42,114 nucleotides of DNA from Thiobacillus denitrificans (GCA_002343685.1 DDRS01000043.1:17419-59532), one strand, 5' to 3'. Counted from the first letter of the stretch, positions 1 through 8,732 are shown. Numbers and translations are program-made. The notes: generated by a model from the letters alone, not told the origin.

Positions 1-1520
1 TCCAGTTCGCTCCACATGCCGTGCAGGTGCATGGGATGGGTCATCATGGTGTCGTTGACGAACACCACGCGCAGGCGCTCGTTGTGACGGAAATGCACGG
101 GCGTGGACCTGCCGAATTCGACTCCATCGATAGACCACGTGTAGCGTTCCATGTTGCCGGTGAGATGCAGCTCGATTTCCCGCCCAGGCCCCCGACTGTC
201 AAGCGGACCGCCGATCGTGTGCAGATCGGCATAGGTCAGGACGCGCCGCCCGTTGTCGCGCAGACCCACGCCCGGGTCGTCGAGGTCGGTGCGGGGCGTG
301 TCCACGCGCATGTCCACGCTCGGGCCGTATTCGGTCCTGGCATGGTGCGCGCGCGCCATGCCGGTCATGTCGCCCATCATGTCCTCCATTTCAAGCGGTT
401 GCGGTTTGTCCAGCACGGGCACCGCCGCCGCCATGCCGGCGCGCGGCGCCAGCGTGCCGCGCGCGTAGCCGGTGCGGTCCATCGACTGGGCGAAGATCGT
501 GTAAGCCTCGTCCCTGGGCGTGACGATCACGTCGTAGGTCTCGGCCACGCCGATGCGGATCTCGTCCACCGTCACCGGCTCGACGTCCTGGCCATCGGCC
601 TGGACCACAGTCATCTTGAGACCCGGTATGCGAACGTCGAAGAAGGTCATCGCGCCACTGTTGATGAAGCGCAGCCGCACCTTTTCGCCTGGATGGAACA
701 GCCCGGTCCAGTTGCCGGCCGGAGTCGTGCCGTTCACCAGATAGGTGTAGGTATAGCCAGAGACGTCGGCGAGATCGGTCGGGCTCATGCGCATCTGGTT
801 CCACATCTTGCGGTTGTCGAGCGCGGCTTTGAACCCGTTGTGCGAGACGTCGCGGAAGAAGTCCGCAACGGTGGGCTGGTTGAAGTTGTAGTAGTCGCTC
901 TGCGTCTTGAGCTTGGAAAAAACCCGCATCGGATCTTCGTCGGTCCAGTCGGACAACTGCACCACGTAATCGCGGTCGGCACGGATCGTCTCGCCGCCAG
1001 CCGGCTCGATGACGATGGCGCCGTAGATGCCGGTCTGTTCCTGCATGCCGGAATGCGAGTGGTACCAGTAGGTGCCGGTCTGCCGCACCTTGAATCGATA
1101 GGTGAAGGTTTCCCCCGGGGCGATGCCCTTGTAGCTGATCCCCGGTACACCGTCCATTTGAAATGGCAGGAGGATGCCGTGCCAGTGGATGGAGCTGTCA
1201 ACCGGGAGCCGGTTGGTAACCCGAATGGTCACGGTATCTCCCTCGCGCCAGCGCAGCGTGGGTGCAGGAAGGGAACCATTGATGGTGGTGGCCATGCGCG
1301 GTGTGCCGGTGAAATTGACCGGCGTTTCCGCAATCGTGAGATCAAATTCGGTTCCGCTGAGTACCGGAGCGCCACCTGTCGTGGTATTGACCGTATCTGC
1401 CCAGGCCGGCTTGATGATTGCCGGTAGGCCAAGCAGGATGCCGCTCGCAGCAAGCCCCTGAACGAATCGGCGGCGCTGCAAATCCGGAACCGATAAGTGA
1501 TGTAAGGCAAGAGGTTTCAT
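1..1520 (-). CDS. copA: Copper resistance multicopper oxidase CopA/PcoA family (C-terminus cut by window edge)
   Basis: Periplasmic multicopper oxidase that likely oxidises Cu(I) to Cu(II) and binds excess copper. The reading frame from ATG at 1520 is open to the left edge (about 506 residues seen). It begins with a Tat signal (RRRFVQG at residues 16-22, hydrophobic stretch, cleavage near AWA). Type 2/3 copper ligand motifs are visible: HWHG near residue 110, YWYHSHSG near 150, and the C-terminal HPMHLHG close to the edge. A Met-rich segment (MEDMMGDMTGM) about two thirds along is typical of CopA/PcoA. Family members are about 580-620 aa, so roughly 80-110 residues plus the last Cys-His motif are missing. 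It is divergent from copRS, which probably controls it. Only the missing 3' end limits certainty. Confidence 0.93.
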   Translation of the reverse strand, partial: MKPLALHHLSVPDLQRRRFVQGLAASGILLGLPAIIKPAWADTVNTTTGGAPVLSGTEFDLTIAETPVNFTGTPRMATTINGSLPAPTLRWREGDTVTIRVTNRLPVDSSIHWHGILLPFQMDGVPGISYKGIAPGETFTYRFKVRQTGTYWYHSHSGMQEQTGIYGAIVIEPAGGETIRADRDYVVQLSDWTDEDPMRVFSKLKTQSDYYNFNQPTVADFFRDVSHNGFKAALDNRKMWNQMRMSPTDLADVSGYTYTYLVNGTTPAGNWTGLFHPGEKVRLRFINSGAMTFFDVRIPGLKMTVVQADGQDVEPVTVDEIRIGVAETYDVIVTPRDEAYTIFAQSMDRTGYARGTLAPRAGMAAAVPVLDKPQPLEMEDMMGDMTGMARAHHARTEYGPSVDMRVDTPRTDLDDPGVGLRDNGRRVLTYADLHTIGGPLDSRGPGREIELHLTGNMERYTWSIDGVEFGRSTPVHFRHNERLRVVFVNDTMMTHPMHLHGMWSEL

Positions 1521-1773
1521 GTAGGACTGCTCTCCATTCAAAAAAACGATTGGCCCTATCCGGGCACCAGGCCGAGCCTCGCGCCATTCCAGGAGCCTGC
1601 GTATTGCGTGTGGCGTGCACCTAGCTGGATGTAGCCTTGGGTACCGCAGCGATGGGCCATATTGCAGGGTCGCGCCAAACATCAAGCTGACAGATAAATT
1701 ACAAATCTGTAATGCTTTCCACGCCAAGAACGGGCTGTGGCAGGATGTTCGCATCCACCCGGACGCTCCCAAC
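1521..1773. promoter_or_regulatory. Divergent copA / copR promoter region
   Basis: This 253-bp spacer separates the divergent start codons of the copper oxidase and the response regulator. It carries one clear operator-like palindrome (1698-1713, listed separately). I could not assign convincing -35/-10 pairs. By analogy with cop/pco/cus systems, both promoters are expected here. Confidence 0.5.
1698..1713. promoter_or_regulatory. Putative CopR/CusR-type cop box
   Basis: Perfect inverted repeat ATTACA-AATC-TGTAAT, 61-76 bp upstream of the regulator ATG and 178 bp upstream of copA. The 6-4-6 layout and the TTACA/TGTAA halves resemble boxes bound by heavy-metal OmpR-family regulators. Binding by the adjacent regulator is inferred. 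Confidence 0.6.
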
Positions 1774-2466
1774 ATGAAAATACTCATCGTCGAAGACGAG
1801 CCCAAGACGGGCGATTACCTGAAACAAGGCCTCACCGAGGCCGGCTTCGTCACGGATCTGGCCCGCGATGGATGGGAGGGACTTGAACTCGCACAAATAG
1901 ACCACTACGACCTGATGATCCTGGATGTGATGCTGCCCGGTCTCAATGGCTGGCAGGTGCTCGAAGGTGTGCGTCGTGCCGGGATTGAAATGCCGGTGCT
2001 GTTTCTGACCGCGCGTGACCAAGTTGAAGACCGGGTCAAGGGGCTGGAATTGGGGGCCGACGATTATCTGGTGAAACCCTTTGCCTTTTCCGAACTGCTG
2101 GCCCGGGTACGCAGCCTGGTACGACGGGGACATGCCAGTCTGGAATCCACCGTACTCAAGGCCGCCGACCTGGAACTGGATTTGCTGCGACGGCGCGCCA
2201 TGCGGGCGGGCAATAAGATCGAACTCACGGCCAAGGAATTTGCTTTGCTCGAATTGTTGCTGCGTCGGCAGGGTGAGGTGTTGCCGCGCAGCCTGATTGC
2301 ATCGCAGGTCTGGGATATGAATTTCGACTCCGACACCAATGTGATCGATGTCGCAGTGCGCCGGCTACGGGTCAAGATCGACGAGGGTTTCGAGCACAAG
2401 CTCATCCATACCGTGCGGGGGATGGGTTACGTGCTGGAACCTCCCCAGGAAGGCAGCGCCGCATGA
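1774..2466 (+). CDS. copR: Heavy-metal (copper) response regulator, OmpR/CusR family
   Basis: Cytoplasmic two-component response regulator, 230 aa, the normal family length. It has an N-terminal receiver domain with acidic pocket E7-D8-E9, phospho-acceptor D51 (LMILDVMLPG), T79 and K101 (VKPF). A C-terminal winged-helix DNA-binding domain follows (about 130-225, ending HTVRGMGYVLE). I chose ATG 1774 because the receiver domain begins exactly there; the frame is open further upstream but the extra residues look non-coding. The stop overlaps the kinase start by 4 bp (ATGA), so the pair is translationally coupled. It most likely activates copA and its own operon through the upstream palindrome. 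Copper specificity is inferred from context. Confidence 0.92.
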   Translation: MKILIVEDEPKTGDYLKQGLTEAGFVTDLARDGWEGLELAQIDHYDLMILDVMLPGLNGWQVLEGVRRAGIEMPVLFLTARDQVEDRVKGLELGADDYLVKPFAFSELLARVRSLVRRGHASLESTVLKAADLELDLLRRRAMRAGNKIELTAKEFALLELLLRRQGEVLPRSLIASQVWDMNFDSDTNVIDVAVRRLRVKIDEGFEHKLIHTVRGMGYVLEPPQEGSAA

Positions 2467-3857
2467 AAACCCTGTCACTGACCACCCGTATCAGCCTGCT
2501 TTTTGCCGCTGCGGCTTCCCTGGTATTGCTGATAACGGGACTCTTCTTGACTCAAGTGGTGGAACGCCATCTCAAGGAAGAGGATCGGGTCGAACTCACT
2601 GGCAAGCTGGAACTCATCCAGAATTTATTCAAGCACGCCTATAGCCAGGAACGGTTAGACCTGCTGCCTCGACAGTTGGATGACGCTCTGGTCGGACACC
2701 CTGGTCTTGCTGTGGTCGTGACGGATGCGGCGGGAGGAATCTGGTTCGCCACGTCGGCCGCTGATTTCCCGCGTTCGTTGCTGCACGACTGCCAAATCCA
2801 CTCAAAAGGCTGTATGCCAGGCACCCTGCAGGAATGGACGCAGGCCGGGATAAATTACCGGAGCATGGCCGTGACGATCAGCGCTGGCAGTGACAAGCCC
2901 TACACCGTGGTCGTGGCGCAGGACATCCAGCACCATGAGCGCTTCATGAGCAAGTTCGGGGCAGTCCTGGCCATTGCCATCACCCTGGCCGCTTTCGCCA
3001 CAGCCGGCCTGGGCTGGATAGCCACACGCTGGGGACTTTCCCCCTTGCGCGAGGTTACCGACATGGTTGCAGGTATTTCCGCCGAACGCCTGTCGGATCG
3101 CCTGCCGACTACCGGCTTGTCTACTGAACTCAAGCCTCTTGCAACCGCGTTTAACGCCATGCTGACCCGCCTGGATGACTCATTCCGACGCCTCCGCGAG
3201 TTTTCTGCCAACATCGCGCACGAACTGCGCACCCCCATTTCTAATCTCATGACCCAGACGCAGGTGGCACTCTCCAACGCACGCAGCAAGGATGAGTACA
3301 AGGAAATTCTTTATTCCAGCTTGGAGGAATATGAACGCATGGCCCAGATGGTCAGCGACATGCTCTACCTTGCCCAGACCGACAACCGCCTTATCAAACC
3401 GGGCGTGGAAAAAGTAAACTTGGCCACTGAAACACAGGGGCTGTTTGACTATTTCGAGGCTTGGGCAGAAGAACGTGCTGTTTCGCTGACACAGACAGGA
3501 TCTGCGGCGGTTTCCGGCGATCGACTGATGTTGCGACGCGCGCTCAGCAACCTGATATCGAACGCCATACGGCACACTCCGCCCGGGCAAACCGTGCGTG
3601 TGTTTTTACAAAGCGATGCGGATAAAGCCATCTTATCTGTCGAAAACCCCGGCCAGGCAATCCCGGAAGCGCACCTCCCAAGACTGTTCGATCGCTTCTA
3701 CCGCGTCGACCCATCGCGTCAACGCAAGGGCGATGGCGCCGGCCTAGGTCTCGCAATTGTCAAATCCATCGTTAGCGCGCATGGCGGCTCAATTTCCGTC
3801 ACCTCCACCAACGAAGCGACGCGGTTTCAAATCACGTTACCTACGTTGATGGAATGA
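2463..3857 (+). CDS. copS: Heavy-metal sensor histidine kinase, CusS family
   Basis: Inner-membrane sensor kinase, 464 aa. TM1 is at about residues 10-31, a periplasmic sensor loop at about 32-162, and TM2 at about 163-187. A HAMP domain follows, then the H-box with H253 (IAHELRTPIS), an N-box (ALSNLISNAIRHT) and a G-box (GAGLGLAIVKS near 425-435). The sensory loop has a Cys pair (near C110 and C117) and several His that might contact metal. It senses periplasmic copper or silver in the family and phosphorylates the upstream regulator. The start overlaps the regulator stop by 4 bp. Intact, no anomalies. Confidence 0.92.
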   Translation: MKTLSLTTRISLLFAAAASLVLLITGLFLTQVVERHLKEEDRVELTGKLELIQNLFKHAYSQERLDLLPRQLDDALVGHPGLAVVVTDAAGGIWFATSAADFPRSLLHDCQIHSKGCMPGTLQEWTQAGINYRSMAVTISAGSDKPYTVVVAQDIQHHERFMSKFGAVLAIAITLAAFATAGLGWIATRWGLSPLREVTDMVAGISAERLSDRLPTTGLSTELKPLATAFNAMLTRLDDSFRRLREFSANIAHELRTPISNLMTQTQVALSNARSKDEYKEILYSSLEEYERMAQMVSDMLYLAQTDNRLIKPGVEKVNLATETQGLFDYFEAWAEERAVSLTQTGSAAVSGDRLMLRRALSNLISNAIRHTPPGQTVRVFLQSDADKAILSVENPGQAIPEAHLPRLFDRFYRVDPSRQRKGDGAGLGLAIVKSIVSAHGGSISVTSTNEATRFQITLPTLME

Positions 3858-3903
3858 TGCGAACGGCCGCTTCTGGGCATGTTGCCACTCTCAAGTTAAA
3901 AAG

Positions 3904-4953
3904 ATGAACTGGAAAGAAGGGCTGCGCCAGCCTGGGATACCCGCAGCACTCGGGGCTGCCTTATTGTTTGGAGCGGGAACGCCGCTCGCAAAGTGGCTGC
4001 TTGATGCCGTGAATCCGTGGCTGTTGGCAGGACTGCTCTATCTGGGTTCGGGCGTCGGCCTGTCGCTTTATCGTTGGCTGAGCCATGCCCCTGCCGTTCG
4101 TCTCCCCCGGAATGAAGTGCCGTGGTTTGCCGGGGCGATTTTGTCAGGCGGGATCATCGGCCCCGTACTGTTGATGTTCGGGCTGACGGGGATGCCTGCA
4201 TCTGGCGCGTCCCTTCTGCTGAATGCAGAAAGCGTGTTCACCGCGTTGCTGGCGTGGTTTGCATTCAAGGAGAACTTTGACCGGCGCATCGCACTGGGCA
4301 TGCTTGCCATCGTGGCCGGTGCTGTGGTCCTGAGCGTACCCTCGGGCGCGCGTATTTCCGGACTGTGGCCGTCACTGGCCATCCTTGGCGCGTGTTTCGC
4401 CTGGGGTGTCGACAATAATTTGACCCGCAGGGTGTCGCTTACCGATGCCACCTGGATCGCCTCTGTGAAGGGCTTGGTATCCGGTATCGTGAATCTGGGA
4501 CTGGCCTTCTCGCTTGGTGCGTCGATGCCGGCATTGCCAAATTTGGCGGGCGCGATGATGGTTGGCTTGCTCGCCTATGGGGTGAGTTTGGCGCTATTCG
4601 TAGTGGGCCTGCGGCACCTCGGGACTGCACGCACGGGCGCTTATTTCTCGGTCGCGCCGTTCTTCGGCGCCTTGCTCGCAGTCCTGATGGGTGAGCCAAT
4701 CACCATGCCGCTGCTCATGGCCGGTGCGTTGATGGCGCTGGGCACGTGGTTGCATCTAACCGAGCGCCATGAGCACAGACATGTGCACGAACCGATGGAA
4801 CACAGTCACGAACATGTCCACGACGAACACCACCTGCACGCGCATGACTATCCGGTGACGCCCGGTACCAAGCATAGCCATCGGCACCGGCACGAGCCGC
4901 TGATCCACACGCATCCGCACTTCCCGGACACTCATCACCGGCATGGCCATTAA
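3904..4953 (+). CDS. DMT/EamA-family transporter with His-rich cytoplasmic tail
   Basis: Inner-membrane transporter, 349 aa, with about ten predicted hydrophobic helices arranged as two EamA repeats (about 10-140 and 150-280). The last ~63 residues (from about 287) are highly unusual: about 23 are histidine in EH/RH/HSH patterns, a likely metal-binding or metal-sensing tail. EamA proteins export small metabolites, and some relatives move metals. The location directly after copRS and the tail suggest export of copper or another divalent metal, but the substrate is not shown by the sequence. It starts 46 bp after the kinase gene and may share its transcript. A DUF2127-like gene follows. Confidence 0.82.
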   Translation: MNWKEGLRQPGIPAALGAALLFGAGTPLAKWLLDAVNPWLLAGLLYLGSGVGLSLYRWLSHAPAVRLPRNEVPWFAGAILSGGIIGPVLLMFGLTGMPASGASLLLNAESVFTALLAWFAFKENFDRRIALGMLAIVAGAVVLSVPSGARISGLWPSLAILGACFAWGVDNNLTRRVSLTDATWIASVKGLVSGIVNLGLAFSLGASMPALPNLAGAMMVGLLAYGVSLALFVVGLRHLGTARTGAYFSVAPFFGALLAVLMGEPITMPLLMAGALMALGTWLHLTERHEHRHVHEPMEHSHEHVHDEHHLHAHDYPVTPGTKHSHRHRHEPLIHTHPHFPDTHHRHGH

Positions 4954-5046
4954 GGTTCTACCTAAGGCTTGATAACCGGACAATCATGGTGACCGACCTG
5001 ACCGCCTGAAATTGGCCGATCCTGGAAGCCCAACGCATTGCTGAAA

Positions 5047-5553
5047 ATGGTTAGCATAAAGAAACTGTTTGACGAAAAGCACGTACACGTCGCCTTCGAG
5101 ATCAGCCTTACGCTCAAAGGCGCGTTTGCACTGGCAGAAATCGCCGCCAGCATTTTTGCCTACGTCGTTACCAAGCAATTTCTGCTGGACTTAGTGCGTG
5201 CCATCACCTGTATGGAATTGTCGGAGGACCCTCATGATTTCGTTGCCAATTATCTGGTCCATGCCGCGCAAAGTCTGTCGGTGAGCAGCCAGAACTTCAC
5301 CGCCTTCTATTTGCTCAGCCACGGCGTGATCAAACTCTTCCTCATCATCGGTCTTTGGCAGAAGAAGCTGGGGTACTACCCGGCGGCCATCGCGGTTTTC
5401 AGTTTGTTCATTCTGTACCAAGCGTATCGATTCAGCTTTACGCATTCACTATCGTTGCTGCTCATCACGGTATTGGATGCCGTCGTCATTGGGCTGACGT
5501 GGTTCGAGTACCAGCATTTGCGGCACCTATTGCCCAATGGCCAGAGGAAGTAG
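5047..5553 (+). CDS. DUF2127-like small membrane protein
   Basis: Predicted inner-membrane protein of 168 aa with about four hydrophobic segments, resembling DUF2127 proteins (function unknown). It has a short charged N-terminus (KKLFDEKHVHVAFEIS), a first TM around 20-45, and a cluster LLSHGVIKLFLIIGLWQKK typical of the family. I chose ATG 5047; a TTG three codons upstream is possible, and no strong ribosome binding site helps decide. It lies 93 bp after the His-rich transporter on the same strand, so the two may be co-expressed. A role in metal handling is suggested only by neighbourhood. Confidence 0.75.
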   Translation: MVSIKKLFDEKHVHVAFEISLTLKGAFALAEIAASIFAYVVTKQFLLDLVRAITCMELSEDPHDFVANYLVHAAQSLSVSSQNFTAFYLLSHGVIKLFLIIGLWQKKLGYYPAAIAVFSLFILYQAYRFSFTHSLSLLLITVLDAVVIGLTWFEYQHLRHLLPNGQRK

Positions 5554-5796
5554 CGTGCGGAGACCATCAGGCTTGAATCGCCCCTGCATTTCTAAACATT
5601 TTCAATCGTCAGATTAGTGACGCATAAGGGACCTGGTCGGCCCAGAACCAGCCGGCCGCCATGGCCGAACAAGAGTTGGTCGAGCTCCCGACCTAAACCC
5701 CGCATCTAGCCAGTAGTGGCGGTTGATCTAATGCTCCAAAAGCAGCCTCAGATAACTGAAATAGCGTGCCAAGCCACGTGAACTGGACCATTTCAC

Positions 5797-5829
5797 TAAA
5801 CTAAAATCTGTCAATACAACTTTAGTTTA
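5797..5829. repeat. 9-bp inverted repeat, possible operator
   Basis: TAAACTAAA (5797-5805) and TTTAGTTTA (5821-5829) are perfect reverse complements with a 15-bp spacer, in an AT-rich island within GC-rich DNA. The right arm overlaps a TACAACTTTAGTT 13-mer that recurs on the minus strand near 42016-42028. Confidence 0.55.
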
Positions 5830-5839
5830 AGGTACGTTT

Positions 5840-5875
5840 TGGTCATGCAGCGACAAACAATTATGCACATGACCA
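5840..5875. repeat. 8-bp inverted repeat upstream of traG
   Basis: TGGTCATG (5840-5847) and CATGACCA (5868-5875) are perfect reverse complements separated by 20 bp. Together with the neighbouring repeats this could be an oriT or regulator site. Function unproven. Confidence 0.5.
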
Positions 5876-6255
5876 TCACGCCATTCATTTATCCTCCCAA
5901 TCAAACAATTGGAGGGGAAACCGCTGGCATGGGCCCGGGCAAAATCTCGATCAGAGGTCGTATCAAAGGCGAAGCTCAGCCTTATAGCCACGATTAGTTG
6001 CAAATCGACCGTTCGAACCGACGGACTGGCGGTACAGAATGGGGCAGTAATATTCGTCGTTGTACTCCCCTCTTAGTTGATTTTCGCCAGAGCAGGTTTT
6101 CTCAAACGCGCGGTGCTCTCAAACTTGTGATGTCGAGAGCGGTGCTGGATCGGCGCCGCCCGAACCTTGACGACAGGCCGATCCTGATTCGCGGGTGCCG
6201 CACTGACGGCACGTCGAGCGACTGGATCGAGTAATCCACAGGAGGGCGTGAGGGC

Positions 6256-8247
6256 ATGGTGCCGACCGGCGTGCTGACTGGCCAGATCATGATGGTTTTT
6301 ACCATCGTATTACTGGGGCTATGGAGTGCCACCCAGTGGACGGCGGCTGCACTGGGATACCAGATTCGACTCGGCGCGCCGTGGTTCGACCTGCTCGGGA
6401 TACCAGTCTATCACCCGTGGAAGCTATTCGAGTGGTGGTACTTCTTCGATGCCTATGCGCCTAGCGTCTTCCTGCGCGGCGGTGCCATCGCGGCGTGCAG
6501 CGGCTTCGCCAGCGCCCTCGTTGCCATTGCGATGTCGGTCTGGCGCGCACGGCAATCCAAGCTGGTCACAACCTACGGTTCGGCACGCTGGGCACTACCC
6601 GCTGAAATCCATCGTTCCGGCCTGACTGGACCCGTCGGGGTTTTCCTCGGCCGCAAGGGCGGTGACTACCTGCGCCATGAAGGCCCCGAGCATGTGATGG
6701 CCTTCGCGCCGACGCGCTCGGGCAAAGGTGTCGGCCTGGTGGTGCCCACGCTACTTTCGTGGCCTGGCTCCGCCGTAATCCACGACATCAAGGGCGAGAA
6801 CTGGAATTTGACCGCCGGATGGCGCTCGCGCTTCTCGCACTGCCTGCTGTTCAACCCGACCGATGCGCGCTCGGCTGCCTACAACCCGTTGCTTGAAGTA
6901 CGGCGCGGCATGCATGAGGTACGCGACGTGCAGAACATCGCCGACATCCTGGTCGATCCCGAAGGCGCACTGGAGCGGCGCAACCATTGGGAGAAAACCT
7001 CGCATGCCCTGCTGGTCGGCGCGATCCTGCACGTACTCTACGCCAGCGAGGACAAAACGCTGCGCGGCGTCGCCAACTTCCTGTCCGATCCGGCCTCACC
7101 CTTCGAACTGACGCTGCATCGGATGATGACCACAACTCATCTCGGCGATGCACCGCATCCCGTTGTCGCCTCCGCCGCACGCGAGGTGCTCAACAAGAGC
7201 GAAAACGAGCGCTCGGGTGTGCTGTCTACCGCGATGAGCTTCCTGGGCCTGTATCGCGACCCCACGGTGGCCGAAGTGACCTCGCGCTGCGACTGGCGCA
7301 TCGCCGACCTGATCGATGCCGATTCTCCCGTGTCGCTGTACCTGGTGGTGCCGCCCTCGGACATCAGCCGTACCAAGCCGCTAATCCGCCTGATTCTCAA
7401 CCAGATCGGGCGGCGCCTGACCGAGTCGCTCGACGGCAGCGACGGCATTGCCCGGCGCCACAAACTCCTGCTGATGCTCGACGAGTTTCCGGCTCTGGGT
7501 CGGCTGGACTTCTTCGAGTCGGCCCTGGCATTCATGGCGGGCTATGGACTGCGCGCCTTCCTGATCGCGCAATCCCTCAACCAGATCGACAAGGCCTACG
7601 GTCAGAACCATTCCATCCTCGACAACTGCCACGTGCGCATCACATTCGCCACCAATGACGAACGCACCGCCAAGCGCATTTCCGAGGCCCTTGGCACCGC
7701 CACCGAATTACGCGCACAGCGCAACTACGCGGGCCACCGGCTGGCCCCGTGGCTCGGACACCTGATGGTGTCGCGCCAGGAAACCGCACGGCCACTGCTC
7801 ACGCCTGGCGAGGTGATGCAGTTGCCGCCCGACGACGAAGTGGTGATGGTGTCCGGCCATCCACCCATCAAGGCCCAGAAGATTCGCTACTACCTGGATG
7901 CGAATTTCAAGACGCGCATTCAGGCACCACCGCAATTGCTGCACGGACACTATACCGATGTGCCGGCACCGCGGCCCGACGACTGGACCAGACTGGCGAT
8001 CCCCGCCGCGCCGATTCTTGGTCTGGTTCTCCCCGCACACGGTGAGGCCATCGACGACGGCGGTCATCAGCAGCAGCCGGAACTGGCCGAAGTCGCGTTC
8101 ATGCCGGAACCCGAACACGCGGTGGACGATCTGGGGCTGCTCGATGACGACGACCTGCCGCTACCCTTGCCCGCCCAACTCGATCCACGCCTGCAACGCA
8201 CAGCGCGGCTGGCGGCCCTCGACCCCGACGATGGAATCGCGCTATGA
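6256..8247 (+). CDS. traG: Type IV coupling protein TraG/VirD4 family
   Basis: Inner-membrane ATPase that brings the relaxase-DNA complex to the conjugation channel; 663 aa, normal for TraG. Two N-terminal hydrophobic segments (about 5-30 and 75-100) anchor it. Walker A is APTRSGKGVG near residues 150-160 and Walker B is LLLMLDEFPALG near 400, followed by an IAQSLNQID motif. An acidic C-terminal tail may dock the relaxosome. ATG 6256 is preceded by AGGAGG at good spacing. It is the first gene of the traG-trb operon, and its stop overlaps the next start by 4 bp. It looks intact. No cognate relaxase is in the window. Confidence 0.95.
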   Translation: MVPTGVLTGQIMMVFTIVLLGLWSATQWTAAALGYQIRLGAPWFDLLGIPVYHPWKLFEWWYFFDAYAPSVFLRGGAIAACSGFASALVAIAMSVWRARQSKLVTTYGSARWALPAEIHRSGLTGPVGVFLGRKGGDYLRHEGPEHVMAFAPTRSGKGVGLVVPTLLSWPGSAVIHDIKGENWNLTAGWRSRFSHCLLFNPTDARSAAYNPLLEVRRGMHEVRDVQNIADILVDPEGALERRNHWEKTSHALLVGAILHVLYASEDKTLRGVANFLSDPASPFELTLHRMMTTTHLGDAPHPVVASAAREVLNKSENERSGVLSTAMSFLGLYRDPTVAEVTSRCDWRIADLIDADSPVSLYLVVPPSDISRTKPLIRLILNQIGRRLTESLDGSDGIARRHKLLLMLDEFPALGRLDFFESALAFMAGYGLRAFLIAQSLNQIDKAYGQNHSILDNCHVRITFATNDERTAKRISEALGTATELRAQRNYAGHRLAPWLGHLMVSRQETARPLLTPGEVMQLPPDDEVVMVSGHPPIKAQKIRYYLDANFKTRIQAPPQLLHGHYTDVPAPRPDDWTRLAIPAAPILGLVLPAHGEAIDDGGHQQQPELAEVAFMPEPEHAVDDLGLLDDDDLPLPLPAQLDPRLQRTARLAALDPDDGIAL

Positions 8248-8732
8248 GCCGCACACGTCTGAATGTCTTCATCGAACCCGAGCACGCCCGGAGGCTCGAC
8301 GAGCTGGCGACCATGAAGGGTTTGTCCAAGTCCTCCATCATCGCCGCCGCGCTGGCATCTTTCCTGTCGCCCGACTCCGGCGATCAGCGCGAAGCGGCTA
8401 TCGCCAAACGGCTGGATCGCTTGTCGCGCCAGCTCGACAAGCTGGAGCGCGATCAGAACATCCTGATCGAGACGTTGGCGCTGTACGTGCGCTATTTCCT
8501 CACTGTCAGTACGCCCGTGCCGGAAGCGCATCAAGAGGCGGCGCGCGCCCAGGGCCGCGCGCGCTTCGAGCAGTTCATCGAACAGCTCGGCCGGCATCTG
8601 CTACGCGGGCGCAGCCTGGTCAGGGACGTGGTCGAGGAAATCCAGCCCGATCAGAGCCAGTTCTTCACCCACGACAAAACCAACCCCAGCGAAGCGCCTG
8701 CTGACGACGAATCAGGAGCAGTCCCGTCATGA
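8244..8732 (+). CDS. Ribbon-helix-helix (CopG-like) protein of the trb operon
   Basis: 162-aa protein whose first ~45 residues (RTRLNVFIEPEHARRLDELATMKG...SKSSIIAAAL) have the RHH/CopG pattern: a short beta strand followed by two helices. The middle is charged and probably coiled (DRLSRQLDKLERDQN). Such a protein is regularly found between traG and trbB in Tn4371-like and related elements, where it is annotated as a CopG-family regulator. It could autoregulate the transfer operon or be a relaxosome accessory factor that bends oriT DNA. It overlaps both neighbours by 4 bp. The role is inferred from position. Confidence 0.8.
   Translation: MSRTRLNVFIEPEHARRLDELATMKGLSKSSIIAAALASFLSPDSGDQREAAIAKRLDRLSRQLDKLERDQNILIETLALYVRYFLTVSTPVPEAHQEAARAQGRARFEQFIEQLGRHLLRGRSLVRDVVEEIQPDQSQFFTHDKTNPSEAPADDESGAVPS

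Larger units (their letters stand above)
5554..6255. other. Non-coding spacer upstream of traG with clustered inverted repeats
   Basis: This 702-bp stretch holds no convincing gene; a 78-codon TTG-started frame (5998-6234) has no recognisable features. Three inverted repeats fall within 5797-5915: TAAACTAAA/TTTAGTTTA (5797-5805 and 5821-5829), TGGTCATG/CATGACCA (5840-5847 and 5868-5875), and an imperfect CCTCCCAAT/ATTGGAGG hairpin (5893-5915). The traG ribosome site AGGAGG is at about 6240. Possible roles are the tra promoter/operator, an origin of transfer, or a transcription barrier between cargo and transfer modules. I cannot tell these apart by eye. Confidence 0.5.

Noticed and set aside
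21..1427. Long plus-strand open frame opposite copA
   Set aside because: It is rich in His/Arg/Val with no domain and mirrors the GC-rich codons of the real multicopper oxidase on the minus strand.
5893..5915. Possible second copy of the guaA attachment core (CCTCCCAATCAA compared with ATTCCCACTCAATC)
   Set aside because: The match needs a gap and several mismatches, so it does not mark the left island end.
6181..6186. ATCCTG as an IncP-like nic site
   Set aside because: A 6-mer is expected often by chance, the flanking Y residues do not fit, and no relaxase is present to support it. Kept only as a side remark.
5998..6234. 78-codon plus-strand frame just upstream of traG
   Set aside because: It needs a TTG start, has no ribosome site, no recognisable domain and a composition like its non-coding surroundings.
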